Positions 6,524 through 14,786 of a stretch of 37,222 nt of DNA are shown here, piece after piece. The notes under the pieces are model-generated. The model had not been told where the DNA came from. It saw nothing but the letters and a program-made list of their open reading frames with translations, and searched no databases. Made by a program: the position numbers and the translations under genes. Positions within the stretch are counted from its first letter, which is position 1. The number at the start of each line of letters is the position of its first letter. This DNA comes from a virus: IMG/VR virus record IMGVR_UViG_3300025133_000315, positions 1-37,222 of that record; one strand, given 5' to 3'.

Positions 6524-7153
6524 ATGATACAAATAGAAACATTAAAAACAGCAGAAGAAATAATAGGTGGTGTTGCAAATCCACTTAAACTAGATACATG
6601 TAGTTCTAATTTATCTGCTTTTGACTGTAAAACAGGTTCTATATTAGCTAAAATAAAAGGGTCTGTATGCGAGGATTGTTACGCTAGAAAAGGCAATTAC
6701 AGATTCCCAAATGTACAAAAGGCATTAAGCAAAAGAACAAAATTAATCGGAGACAAAAACTGGGTTAATGCTTGGGTATATGTAATACAAAATAAGAAAA
6801 AGATAACAAAGACAAAACTATTCCGTCATTTTGATAGTGGAGATATTCAAAATAAAGAACATTTAAAAAAGATAATAGAGGTAGCAAGAAGAACACCTGA
6901 AACAAAACATTGGTTGCCAACAAAGGAATCAAATATAATTAAAAACTACAAAGAAAGAATACCATCAAATTTAATAATAAGATTAAGTGGAACAATGGTA
7001 AACGGGAAACCGCCAGCATACACATACACATCCACAGTTTCAACAGATACAAATAAAGCAACATGTAGAGCATTTGAAAACGAAGGCAAATGTAATGGTT
7101 GTACAATGTGCTGGGACAAATCAATTAAAAACATAACATATCTAAAACATTAA
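6524..7153 (+). CDS. GP88-family phage protein
   Basis: The start at 6524 follows AAGGAG by 9 bases; an upstream in-frame ATG lies within the stem-loop tail and has no ribosome site. The protein (209 aa) has cysteines near residues 26 and 35, then CEDCYARKGNY at about 49, and a C-terminal CRAFENEGKCNGCTMCW. This fits the phage family called gene product 88, first noted in actinobacteriophages, whose conserved cysteines suggest a metal or Fe-S centre. The biochemical role is not established. It directly precedes the primase gene. Confidence 0.75.
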   Translation: MIQIETLKTAEEIIGGVANPLKLDTCSSNLSAFDCKTGSILAKIKGSVCEDCYARKGNYRFPNVQKALSKRTKLIGDKNWVNAWVYVIQNKKKITKTKLFRHFDSGDIQNKEHLKKIIEVARRTPETKHWLPTKESNIIKNYKERIPSNLIIRLSGTMVNGKPPAYTYTSTVSTDTNKATCRAFENEGKCNGCTMCWDKSIKNITYLKH

Positions 7154-7162
7154 GGAGGTAAT

Positions 7163-8089
7163 ATGAAAGCTGATGTAACACATGAAGTAAAAGGAAAGTG
7201 GTACAAAGTATTAACTGAATTAGGTATGCCAGAAAAATACTTAACAGGTAAAGGTGGCCCATGTCCAATGTGTGGTGGAAAAGACAGATACAGATTTACA
7301 GACTATCAAAACGAAGGAAGATATATTTGCAGTGGGTGTAATAACGGAGATGGATGGGATTTAGTACAAAAGTATTTTGATATTTCATTTGCTACAGCAG
7401 CAAAACAAATAAAAGGAATATTGGGAATTACTCAAAACACATTAATAGATAATCCTAAATTTGACCCAGTACCCGCATTAAGGTCAATAGCTAAAAAGGC
7501 ACAAAACTTGGAAGGCTGGACATCTGTCACAAAATATTTAGACTCTAGAGGATTTGATGAATATCCAGATGGTCTAAAACAAGCAAAAGTAAACTTCTAC
7601 AAAGATATGAAGAACCAAGGAGAGTACGAAGTTTTAGTTGGGCTTATACAAGACTGGCAAGGAAATGGTGTATCTTATCATTTAACATATACAAAAGATG
7701 GTAAAAAAGCTAAAATAGACCCACCAAGAAAAATAATGCCTCCAAAAGGTTCGATTACTGGAGCAGCAATTCGATTACATACAGACTTTGAAGATAAAAT
7801 ATGTATAGCTGAAGGGATAGAGTCAGCATATGCAGCGTATAAAGATTCAGGATTACCAGCATTCGCAGCAATGAATGCAAATTGTCTAGAAAACTTTATA
7901 CCTCCTACCAAAATAAAGTCAGTATGGATATATGCCGATAATGATGATAATTATACAGGACAAGCAGCAGGATATAAATTAGCAAAAAGATTAAAAATGA
8001 AAGGAATAGAGGCTTGGGTTTTTATTCCAGAGAGAATGGGTTACGATCAAAATGACATACTAACTAAAAAGGGGGCTTATGGAATATAA
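7163..8089 (+). CDS. DNA primase, zinc finger plus Toprim
   Basis: The N-terminus holds a primase-type zinc finger: C34-P-M-C37 followed by GGKDRYRF, then C56-S-G-C59 and NGDGWDLV. This is typical of P4 alpha/T7 gp4-type primases. The C-terminal half is a Toprim domain, with the glutamate in AEGIES (E217), the acidic pair region YADNDD (D259-D262), and a late YDQND. At 308 aa it is a stand-alone primase without a fused helicase. AGGAGG lies 5 bases upstream. The 3' end overlaps the RNA polymerase gene by 11 bases, suggesting coupled expression. It would make RNA primers for phage replication forks. Confidence 0.92.
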   Translation: MKADVTHEVKGKWYKVLTELGMPEKYLTGKGGPCPMCGGKDRYRFTDYQNEGRYICSGCNNGDGWDLVQKYFDISFATAAKQIKGILGITQNTLIDNPKFDPVPALRSIAKKAQNLEGWTSVTKYLDSRGFDEYPDGLKQAKVNFYKDMKNQGEYEVLVGLIQDWQGNGVSYHLTYTKDGKKAKIDPPRKIMPPKGSITGAAIRLHTDFEDKICIAEGIESAYAAYKDSGLPAFAAMNANCLENFIPPTKIKSVWIYADNDDNYTGQAAGYKLAKRLKMKGIEAWVFIPERMGYDQNDILTKKGAYGI

Positions 8090-10514
8090 AGTACAAGAAA
8101 TAGTATGGGATATAGAACAAACAGTAACAGATTTTAAAAACAATAAAAGAACTGCAGTAAGATTATTCAGAGATGCGAAATGCTTAAGGGATGACTTTAG
8201 AACATATACAATTGTTCTAGAAACATTTAATTATTTAACATATACCTTTAGCAAAAACAAAGGAATGATTTGGTTAACTAATACTTTAATTAAAGTAGGA
8301 GAAATATCATCACGTTCATTAAATATACCCAATATAAACACACATAAAAACGCTCAATTAGGTTCATTAATAATTGAGTCACTTATCAAAAAAGATTATC
8401 TTACTTTACACAGAGAAGAATATATAACATATGAAACAATTAAAATATATGGCATAAAAAGAAACATTAGATTCCAACCATACCATTTAGAGCTAGGAAA
8501 AAGATTTAAAGATATAAAACTACCAATAAAAGAAAGAACAGGTATAAGTATAAGGAAATATCCAAAATGGAATTCTAGAGAAAGAATGGTTTTAGGATGC
8601 GTAGATATTTTAGTTAAAAATTCAATCAAGATAAATAAGCAAAATCCACCTGAATTTATAAAAGCGATAAATTCATTAGAAGAAGTTCAGTGGGAAGTTA
8701 ATCCTAACGTAGCTCAGATATCCAAATTACTACAAAAACATTTAACTAATACCGACATAAGCCTAGAGACAAAAGATGGCAAAATGGAAGAGTTTAGCGT
8801 TCTCGATATAAAGAGAGAAAACAAAAACAAACACCTTAAAAATGTTGATTTATTTAATAATGGTACCTTATTTGAACCACATAAAGGAAACAGTGCTAAA
8901 GTTCAAGCAATAGAGAGAGAAATAAAGAAGATTGAAAAGAATTTAAAACTCTTTAAAACGAATACAAACAATTTCGATAAAGAAACTAGAAAGCTTGAAA
9001 AAGCAATAGTGGACTATGAAATAGAAAACAAGTATTGGTTAGCAAAACAGAAGTGTTTACGGTTAAGGTCAAAATCAAACAGAGACGAATTTATTCTAAA
9101 TACAATACATGGAGACACAAAAACTCCAGGATGGTTAGGTTATAAGTTTTATATGTCTAACTTTTTGGATTTTAGAGGAAGAGTTTATGCAAGAGACCCA
9201 TACTTTTCATATCAATCATCTGATTTAGCAAGAGGACATTTAATGTTCGCAGAGAAAAAGATAATGACAGATAAGGGCTATAAGTTTATGTTAATTCATA
9301 TTGCAAACAGCTATAACCAATCATACAAAATAAAGGAATTAGAAGAACTAGATTGGATAGAAGGTGATTATTTAACAGAACTAAAAGAAGATAATATACC
9401 CGACATATCAGTAGATAAAATGACATTGGAAGATAGAATAAAATGGGCAGAGAACAACTTAGATATGTTATTAGAAATAGCAATGGATCCAATAAAAACA
9501 AAAGAGATTTGGTTAAATGCGGAAAAACCATGGGTATTTTTATCGTTATGTTTTGAGGTTGTTCAGTATTTAGCTGAAGAAGGAGACTACTACACACAAA
9601 TACCAATAGCAATAGATGGTTCAGTAAACGGAACACAACATTTAGCTGCAATGAGTAAAGACCAAGTAGCAGGAAAGATGGTGGGTCTTACACCTCAAGA
9701 AAAACCAATAGACTTCTATATAATAGTTGCTAAAGGAATAATAAATAAGAACGTGGGAAATGATTTAGGTGAAATACTTTCTAAAATACCTATGAAACTA
9801 ATACGAAAGGGAATAAGCAAAAGAGGAACGATGACTAAAGCTTATGATGCAGGTGTGAAATGTATAGCTAACATAATATATACCGATTGCTATGATGCAG
9901 GAATGACAGAGAAATACAAAATAACAAGAAGTATAGCAAACAAATTAGCTAAAGATTTAGTAGGAACGTATAACAGTCTATGTTCAGGACCAGTGGCAAT
10001 TAAAAATTACTTACAAGAGCTTACTAAATATAGAATAACAAAGCTAGGATATGAATCAGCTGAATGGAAAACACCTAGTGGTTTTGAAGTTAAATCAGAA
10101 AAGTGGACGACACAGAAAAGAAAAACAGTTGTAAGAATTAACAAAACCCGTATAGACCTTGTTTATTATGAAACAACAGATAAACCAGCACTGCATGAAA
10201 TAATGTCGGGCATAAGTCCAAATTATGTGCATTCTATGGATGCAAGTCATATGTGTCTAGTTATAAATCATTTAAAAGATATAGGAATATCTTCTTTTGG
10301 AGCAATACATGATTCATTTTCAGTTCATGCTGATGATGTAGATAAATTGTTAGAAACAACAAAAGAGGTATTTATCGATATGTACGATTGTAACATCATA
10401 AAAGATATGAAAGAACAGTTCGTAGATAACGATGAAGAATTCAAAATACAAATGCCTGAATCAGGTCTTTTGGATTTGAATGAAATAAGGATATCAAAGT
10501 ATTTCTTCTGTTAG
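8079..10514 (+). CDS. T7-type single-subunit RNA polymerase
   Basis: An 811-aa DNA-dependent RNA polymerase. Visible motifs are the DFRGR segment (D364-R368, equivalent to T7 DWRGR), motif A with D513 in AIDGSVNG, motif B K581-RGTMTKA-Y589 (same 8-residue step as T7 K631 and Y639), and motif C with D745 in IHDSF preceded by VHSMDASHM. The N-terminal third is divergent, as expected for the promoter-binding part. Length is near that of T7 (883 aa). The start lies inside the primase gene behind GGGGG. It probably transcribes middle or late phage genes from its own promoters, which were not identified here. Motif B has Asp where T7 has Gly640. Confidence 0.96.
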   Translation: MEYKVQEIVWDIEQTVTDFKNNKRTAVRLFRDAKCLRDDFRTYTIVLETFNYLTYTFSKNKGMIWLTNTLIKVGEISSRSLNIPNINTHKNAQLGSLIIESLIKKDYLTLHREEYITYETIKIYGIKRNIRFQPYHLELGKRFKDIKLPIKERTGISIRKYPKWNSRERMVLGCVDILVKNSIKINKQNPPEFIKAINSLEEVQWEVNPNVAQISKLLQKHLTNTDISLETKDGKMEEFSVLDIKRENKNKHLKNVDLFNNGTLFEPHKGNSAKVQAIEREIKKIEKNLKLFKTNTNNFDKETRKLEKAIVDYEIENKYWLAKQKCLRLRSKSNRDEFILNTIHGDTKTPGWLGYKFYMSNFLDFRGRVYARDPYFSYQSSDLARGHLMFAEKKIMTDKGYKFMLIHIANSYNQSYKIKELEELDWIEGDYLTELKEDNIPDISVDKMTLEDRIKWAENNLDMLLEIAMDPIKTKEIWLNAEKPWVFLSLCFEVVQYLAEEGDYYTQIPIAIDGSVNGTQHLAAMSKDQVAGKMVGLTPQEKPIDFYIIVAKGIINKNVGNDLGEILSKIPMKLIRKGISKRGTMTKAYDAGVKCIANIIYTDCYDAGMTEKYKITRSIANKLAKDLVGTYNSLCSGPVAIKNYLQELTKYRITKLGYESAEWKTPSGFEVKSEKWTTQKRKTVVRINKTRIDLVYYETTDKPALHEIMSGISPNYVHSMDASHMCLVINHLKDIGISSFGAIHDSFSVHADDVDKLLETTKEVFIDMYDCNIIKDMKEQFVDNDEEFKIQMPESGLLDLNEIRISKYFFC

Positions 10515-10629
10515 GGCTACAAGCCTTGGTAGATATGAAGAAATCCTATGTTGCCCTTATAGAGGGAAAAGAAAAGCAAGAAAATAACAAGACTTGCTAT
10601 TAATAAAATTAGTTCTATATAGAGCTAAT
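10513..10629 (+). promoter_or_regulatory. structured region after RNA polymerase gene
   Basis: Three complementary sets fill the gap between the polymerase and SSB genes. AGGGC (10513-10517, overlapping the stop codon) pairs with GCCCT (10553-10557). AGCAAG (10575-10580) pairs with CTTGCT (10593-10598). A compact hairpin at 10608-10629 has 9 bp including one G-U pair around the loop ATAT, about 10 bases before the SSB ribosome site. It may separate expression of the two genes by processing or partial termination. No promoter could be assigned. Confidence 0.5.
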
Positions 10630-10651
10630 ATAACAATAAAAGGAGACAATA

Positions 10652-11197
10652 ATGTCAAATATAAATAAATATTCTTTCGAGAATGTAAAAGTCCTATGGG
10701 CAAAATTGCGTGATGATAATCCAGAGCCTCCCTTCCAAGGTGTAGGTGTTGATAACTGGACTATCCAAGTCGTTTTATCAGACGAGCAGGCAAATGCCTA
10801 TAAAGAAACAAAACTATTCCCAAAATTCAAGAGGGATGCCGAACATGATTTGGTTTTAGAGGATGGACTTCGTCAAGTAAAATTGAAGAAATCAACTACT
10901 TTCGGAGTAGGTGGTAAACCTAAAAAGCCAGTTATCGTTGTAGACACATATGGCAACCCATTCAATGAATTGATTGGTAATGGTTCAATATGCAACGTCC
11001 AATGTTCAGCACATAATTGGACACGAGATGGAGTTCAAAATACATCGTTAGAGCTTCAAGCAGTTCAAGTTCTAGACTTAGTGGAGTTTGATGAAGATGG
11101 AGGGGAATTTATACCTTCATTCGACACAAAACCTCAAGAAAAAGTTAGCCTAGAAAAAGTAACAGCCGATGCTGGCGATGAGGACATACCATTTTAA
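10652..11197 (+). CDS. single-stranded DNA-binding protein
   Basis: A 181-aa protein. The last residues, DAGDEDIPF, match the acidic tip of bacterial SSB proteins (E. coli SSB ends DDDIPF), which docks partner enzymes. The body has strands such as NWTIQVVLSDEQA and KKSTTFGVGGKPKKPVIVV, compatible with the OB-fold SSBs of phages, though overall similarity to T7 gp2.5 is not obvious. AAAGGAG lies 8 bases upstream. It sits between RNA polymerase and helicase/recombination genes. In phage N4 the SSB also activates late transcription by the host polymerase; whether that applies here is unknown. Confidence 0.85.
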   Translation: MSNINKYSFENVKVLWAKLRDDNPEPPFQGVGVDNWTIQVVLSDEQANAYKETKLFPKFKRDAEHDLVLEDGLRQVKLKKSTTFGVGGKPKKPVIVVDTYGNPFNELIGNGSICNVQCSAHNWTRDGVQNTSLELQAVQVLDLVEFDEDGGEFIPSFDTKPQEKVSLEKVTADAGDEDIPF

Positions 11198-11216
11198 ATA
11201 AATGAGTATATGGTTT

Positions 11217-11234
11217 GCCTGTACCTTAACAGGC
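11217..11234 (+). promoter_or_regulatory. short hairpin in SSB-helicase gap
   Basis: GCCTGT at 11217-11222 pairs perfectly with ACAGGC at 11229-11234 around the 6-base loop ACCTTA. It lies 19 bases after the SSB stop codon and about 25 bases before the ATG of the small membrane peptide. There is no T run, so it is not a simple intrinsic terminator. It could be a processing or mRNA-stabilising hairpin. Confidence 0.45.
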
Positions 11235-11259
11235 ATTCTAAACACAAAAGGAGAAAAAC

Positions 11260-11328
11260 ATGGAAATATTTTTAACGGTTTATTTTATATTGTTTATCGG
11301 GGTTTCATTATACAAAACATTCAAATGA
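11260..11328 (+). CDS. 22-aa hydrophobic leader peptide
   Basis: AAAAGGAG lies 6 bases before an ATG that opens 22 codons ending in TGA, overlapping the helicase ATG as ATGA. The peptide (MEIFLTVYFILFIGVSLYKTFK) is one membrane-spanning stretch with a basic end. The helicase start itself has no ribosome site, so translation of this short frame would deliver ribosomes to it. Either the peptide or the coupling, or both, may matter. Confidence 0.55.
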   Translation: MEIFLTVYFILFIGVSLYKTFK

Positions 11329-12863
11329 GCTACGAATTACGACAATATCAAAAAGATGTATTAAATCAATTAGTCAAGTCAAAAAACGAAGGTAAAAAAA
11401 GAATTATTCTTCAAGCTGCTACGGGTTCAGGAAAGACTGTAATGGCTTCAGCTTTAGTTAATTATTTTACAAAGAATAATTTAAAGATATTATTTTTAGC
11501 CCATAGAAGAGAGTTAATAAAACAAGCATCAGAAAAACTAGAAAGTTCTGATATAAAGCATGGGATTATTATGGCTAATATAAAGTCTAATAGTTTAGAG
11601 AAAGTTCAAATAGCATCAGTAGATACTTTAAGAGCTAGAGCTTTAAACTCAAAGAAAATGTCTCTACCAAGAGCAGACATTGTATTTATAGACGAATGTC
11701 ATAGGTCTTTATCAAATACATATTTAAAACTAATAGACAAATACAAAAATTCAATAATTATAGGGTTAACAGCTACTCCCGTAAGAGGAAACGGTGATGG
11801 TTTAGGTTCTATATATGAGCATATGGTTTGTGCTCCAAATATCAAAAAGCTAACAAGTCAAGGTTCGTTGGTTAAAGTAATATACTATTCGCCAGCTATT
11901 CCCGACTTAAAAGGAATAGGTATTATTGGTGGGGATTTCAATTCTAAAGTATTAGAAGAAAGAATGGACCAACCAAAACTAGTTGGTGATATAGCAACCA
12001 CATGGAAACATTTAGCCAAAGGTAAACAAACAATTGTTTTTGCTTCTGGAATAAAACATTCCAAAAATCTAACTGAATCATTCAAATCAATGGGAGTTAA
12101 AGTTGCTCATCTAGACGGGTCAACTGATAACGACACAAGAGAACAAATATTAAATGATTTTAAAGAAGGAAAGATTACAGTAATATGTAATTGTATGGTT
12201 CTAACAGAGGGGTTTGATTCTCCGTCTGCTGAAGTTTGTATATTGGCAAGACCAACTAAATCTCTAGGTTTGTATATTCAAATGGTAGGAAGAGTTCTTA
12301 GACCGTACAAAAACAAAGAAAATGCTATGGTTATAGACCATTCAGGTGCAGTTTATATAAATGGTTTTATAGACGATAACCATGAGTGGGACTTAACAAA
12401 AGGAATGGTTAAAAAGACAGCCGATAAAAAACAATCAACTAAAGAAGAATCTGTTATTATTTGTGAAGGTTGTTTTAGAACATACTCTGGGTCAAATATA
12501 TGTCCATCATGTGGTAAGATGCATGAATCAAAATCAGATTATATATCTTTTATAGATTCACAATTAGGATTAGTTAACAAGAAAACAAGGATTGCCGATG
12601 CTAAAGAGAAATATGGAGATGATTTTAGAGATGTATTTTATGAAGAGTTATTAGGAATGGCTGCGATCAAAGATTACAAAGAGACGTGGGCATCATATAA
12701 ATATAAACAAAGATTCGGAATATGGCCTCCTAAGAAAACATATAAAGCCAGTATGCCTACAAAAGCAACAAAGTCGTATGTAAAGCATTTACAGATAAGA
12801 TATAGAAAAGGAAAAGAGAAAAATATGTTAGAATTACAAAAGAAAGAAAGAGACACAGATTAA
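11325..12863 (+). CDS. superfamily II DNA helicase (UvsW/Ssl2-like)
   Basis: A 512-aa DEAD/DEAH-type helicase. Motifs are Walker A ATGSGKT (about residues 32-38), DECH (123-126), LTATP (148-152), the helicase C-terminal motif LTEGFDSP, and QMVGRVLRP (319-327). A C-terminal zinc-knuckle-like C380-x2-C383-x9-C393-x2-C396 follows. The start at 11325 is chosen because the homology (LRQYQKDVL) begins there and it overlaps the leader-peptide stop; the frame could extend to 11202 without a ribosome site. Relatives act in fork restart, branch migration or recombination. Here it sits between SSB and exonuclease/resolvase genes. Confidence 0.92.
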   Translation: MSYELRQYQKDVLNQLVKSKNEGKKRIILQAATGSGKTVMASALVNYFTKNNLKILFLAHRRELIKQASEKLESSDIKHGIIMANIKSNSLEKVQIASVDTLRARALNSKKMSLPRADIVFIDECHRSLSNTYLKLIDKYKNSIIIGLTATPVRGNGDGLGSIYEHMVCAPNIKKLTSQGSLVKVIYYSPAIPDLKGIGIIGGDFNSKVLEERMDQPKLVGDIATTWKHLAKGKQTIVFASGIKHSKNLTESFKSMGVKVAHLDGSTDNDTREQILNDFKEGKITVICNCMVLTEGFDSPSAEVCILARPTKSLGLYIQMVGRVLRPYKNKENAMVIDHSGAVYINGFIDDNHEWDLTKGMVKKTADKKQSTKEESVIICEGCFRTYSGSNICPSCGKMHESKSDYISFIDSQLGLVNKKTRIADAKEKYGDDFRDVFYEELLGMAAIKDYKETWASYKYKQRFGIWPPKKTYKASMPTKATKSYVKHLQIRYRKGKEKNMLELQKKERDTD

Positions 12864-12987
12864 AGGGAGTGTATGCCCTTTTCTATTGGTCTCCTTTGGG
12901 GTTTACATGTTTACCCTTTTCATAACCAATAGAACAGTTTAGCGGGGTGGCTGTCTCCGACATACATAACAGCCAATTAAACTAAAC
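12862..12987 (+). promoter_or_regulatory. multi-stem structured intergenic element
   Basis: The gap between helicase and exonuclease genes is filled by perfect stems. AAAGGG (12862-12867, over the stop codon) pairs with CCCTTT (12876-12881), followed by further T. CTATTGGT (12883-12890) pairs with ACCAATAG (12925-12932). GTTTAG (12937-12942) pairs with CTAAAC (12982-12987), enclosing TGGCTGT (12948-12954) paired with ACAGCCA (12969-12975). The nested, mutually compatible layout strongly suggests a folded RNA. Role unknown; RNase III processing and regulation of the exonuclease/RusA pair are the main options. Confidence 0.6.
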
Positions 12988-13002
12988 AATAAAAGGAATA
13001 AT

Positions 13003-13815
13003 ATGAAAATATATACAGACAAACAGCTTCCTCAAGGAAGTAAAAAATGGTTAGAAGTTAGAAACCAACATGGTACAGCGTCAGAAGTTGCAGCAGTGTT
13101 AGAACTTTCTCCTTGGACTCCAAAAACACCATTACAATTATGGAAAGTTAAAAATGGAGAGATAAAGATTAAGCTAACAGATGCAATGAGAATTGGTTCA
13201 GAAACAGAAGACGAAGCAAGAAAGTTATTTGAAAACATAACAAACACAAAATACAAACCATGTTGTATAACAGATACAATTAATGGGCTTCCATTAATGG
13301 CATCCTTGGACGGAATGGAAAGAGGCAAGGGTAACTCTATCTTAGAGATAAAAGTGCCATTTAGTGGCTCTTGCTCTCCGTTATGGGCAAACATGGAGTT
13401 AGACGAGGAACTTCCTATGCATTATGTCTTACAAATGCAACAACAAATGTTATTATCTAAACAAAACCAATGTAGTTTTTGGGTTTATGATAGAAAAAAC
13501 AAAGTTGGTTTACATAGGATAGTAAAACAAGATAAAAAGATCCAACAACAAATATTAAATGGTTGGGCTAAATATTTCAAAGAAAAACCTATAGCTGGAG
13601 ATAAAGATGTTATTGTTAGAGATGACAAAGAATGGTTTGATATTGCAAAAGCATGGAAAAAAGCAAAAGATGATGTTGATAAGGCTACAATCAAACAAAA
13701 ACAACTTAGACAACAATTAATAGACTTATGCGATGGAAAATCCTATAAAGGTAACCAAGTTCAAGTAAATAAGAATAACAACACTGGTGCTTGGTCTATT
13801 AGGAGAATAAAATGA
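13003..13815 (+). CDS. YqaJ-type recombination exonuclease
   Basis: A 270-aa protein with the layout of the YqaJ/lambda Red-alpha-like nuclease family: an early substrate segment GTASEVAAVL (about 24-33), an acidic helix RIGSETEDEARKLFE, ASLDG with D103, ILEIKVP carrying E115 and K117 of the PD-(D/E)XK core, and a following YVLQMQQQML helix. It would resect double-stranded DNA 5' to 3' for recombination or concatemer processing. The stop overlaps the RusA start as ATGA. No single-strand annealing partner is seen nearby except SSB. Confidence 0.88.
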   Translation: MKIYTDKQLPQGSKKWLEVRNQHGTASEVAAVLELSPWTPKTPLQLWKVKNGEIKIKLTDAMRIGSETEDEARKLFENITNTKYKPCCITDTINGLPLMASLDGMERGKGNSILEIKVPFSGSCSPLWANMELDEELPMHYVLQMQQQMLLSKQNQCSFWVYDRKNKVGLHRIVKQDKKIQQQILNGWAKYFKEKPIAGDKDVIVRDDKEWFDIAKAWKKAKDDVDKATIKQKQLRQQLIDLCDGKSYKGNQVQVNKNNNTGAWSIRRIK

Positions 13816-14225
13816 AATACAATGCTATATTAGAATATCCAACATACACTCGTAAAGGTAAAGCAGTTAAATTATCACAAAATATATTTAAAAAAATGCA
13901 CTGGGGTTCTCAAGCTAAATGTAAAAAACATTACTCTGAGCTTATTGAGCCCTTTGTTGATAGCCTACCAGAGTATTTATGGTTGCGTCCAGAGTACACG
14001 TTGTTCTTTAAAGGAAACCAAAAAAAAGACTTAGATAATTACTGGTTTCCTGTTCATAAGTTTTTAATGGATGCAATTGTAGATGGTGGAAAGATAAAAG
14101 ACGATAATTACCAATATGTCAAAGGCTACACAGTAGATTTTGGTGAGGCTGGTAAGGATGTAGAAGACCATATTGTTGTTGAGCTCATAGGAGAATTCAT
14201 TGACAACCAGGACGATAAACACTAA
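13812..14225 (+). CDS. RusA-type Holliday junction resolvase
   Basis: A 137-aa protein with the RusA signature: KKDLDNYWFPVHKFLMDAI (D73 and D75), followed by KIKDDNY (D97 and D98). These are the metal-binding acids that cut four-way junctions in E. coli RusA. It is coupled to the exonuclease gene (ATGA overlap, AGGAG upstream). Together with the helicase and exonuclease it would resolve branched replication or recombination intermediates before packaging. A further short gene starts inside its 3' end. Confidence 0.88.
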   Translation: MKYNAILEYPTYTRKGKAVKLSQNIFKKMHWGSQAKCKKHYSELIEPFVDSLPEYLWLRPEYTLFFKGNQKKDLDNYWFPVHKFLMDAIVDGGKIKDDNYQYVKGYTVDFGEAGKDVEDHIVVELIGEFIDNQDDKH

Positions 14226-14367
14226 CGAAGCAATTGAACGATGTTATAAGATTTCAAGAGAGTCACACGACACTGGTATAACAACCCAATGTGAGGCATG
14301 GCTAGAGACGCTTCTAATCCTAAAAAAACTCGGCTTTAATAGAGTCGCACTTCAAGAAAAAAAATAA
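14200..14367 (+). CDS. 55-aa protein with TTG start
   Basis: A TTG codon at 14200 stands 6 bases after AGGAG (within the RusA gene) and opens a 55-codon frame that spans the otherwise empty 14226-14367 stretch. The product is soluble: NTNEAIERCYKISRESHD, then a helix EAWLETLLILKKLGF and a basic tail. The TTG start, perfectly spaced ribosome site and fit to the gap support a real gene that an ATG-only search would miss. Function unknown. Confidence 0.6.
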   Translation: MTTRTINTNEAIERCYKISRESHDTGITTQCEAWLETLLILKKLGFNRVALQEKK

Positions 14368-14378
14368 AAGGAGAATAT

Positions 14379-14576
14379 ATGATAGAAATACTATTTGTAA
14401 TAGTACTCACCATTGTTGGCGGGTACATAACATGGAGACATGGAGAAACAAAGTTCCAAGAGGGGGTAACTGCTGCATTAATAAATTATCATGATGGAAA
14501 AATTGATTATGAAATTGATCAATTATCGAAGGATGGTTACCGTATAAAAATAATAAATAAAAAACAATCAACATAA
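14379..14576 (+). CDS. small N-anchored membrane protein, 65 aa
   Basis: AAGGAG lies 7 bases before the ATG. Residues 3-18 (EILFVIVLTIVGGYIT) form a membrane anchor, followed by a cytoplasmic-type soluble domain with FQEGVTAALINYH and a basic C-terminus. No family recognised. Confidence 0.75.
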   Translation: MIEILFVIVLTIVGGYITWRHGETKFQEGVTAALINYHDGKIDYEIDQLSKDGYRIKIINKKQST

Positions 14577-14585
14577 GGAGAAAAA

Positions 14586-14786
14586 ATGACTGAAACAAGT
14601 AAAATTCAAGCGTGTACAATACTAGCAAGAAATTATGAGCAAATTGCTAAATCAGCAGGAATGAAAAAAGATGGTGTCTTTGAAGGATATATGGAAAGAT
14701 GTATGCAAAGAGATGATAACACTGTAAGTGAACAATTAAAAAGAGAATATCATGAACCTGAAAGAATATTGTACCAAGCTATTTGA
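14586..14786 (+). CDS. hypothetical protein, 66 aa
   Basis: AAGGAG lies 6 bases upstream. A soluble, helical, slightly basic protein. It ends shortly before the ribosome site of the next gene. No recognised family. Confidence 0.7.
   Translation: MTETSKIQACTILARNYEQIAKSAGMKKDGVFEGYMERCMQRDDNTVSEQLKREYHEPERILYQAI

Noticed and set aside
11202-11324. N-terminal extension of the helicase by 41 residues
   Set aside because: No ribosome site stands before 11202, the extension covers a hairpin and a coupled leader peptide, and helicase similarity begins at 11325.
12862-12987. Direct-repeat array or CRISPR-like element
   Set aside because: The complementary segments are inverted pairs of different sequence, not repeated units with spacers.
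10515-13002. T7-like 23-bp promoters in the gaps
   Set aside because: No sequence common to the gaps, other than ribosome sites, could be found by eye, so no phage promoter is claimed.
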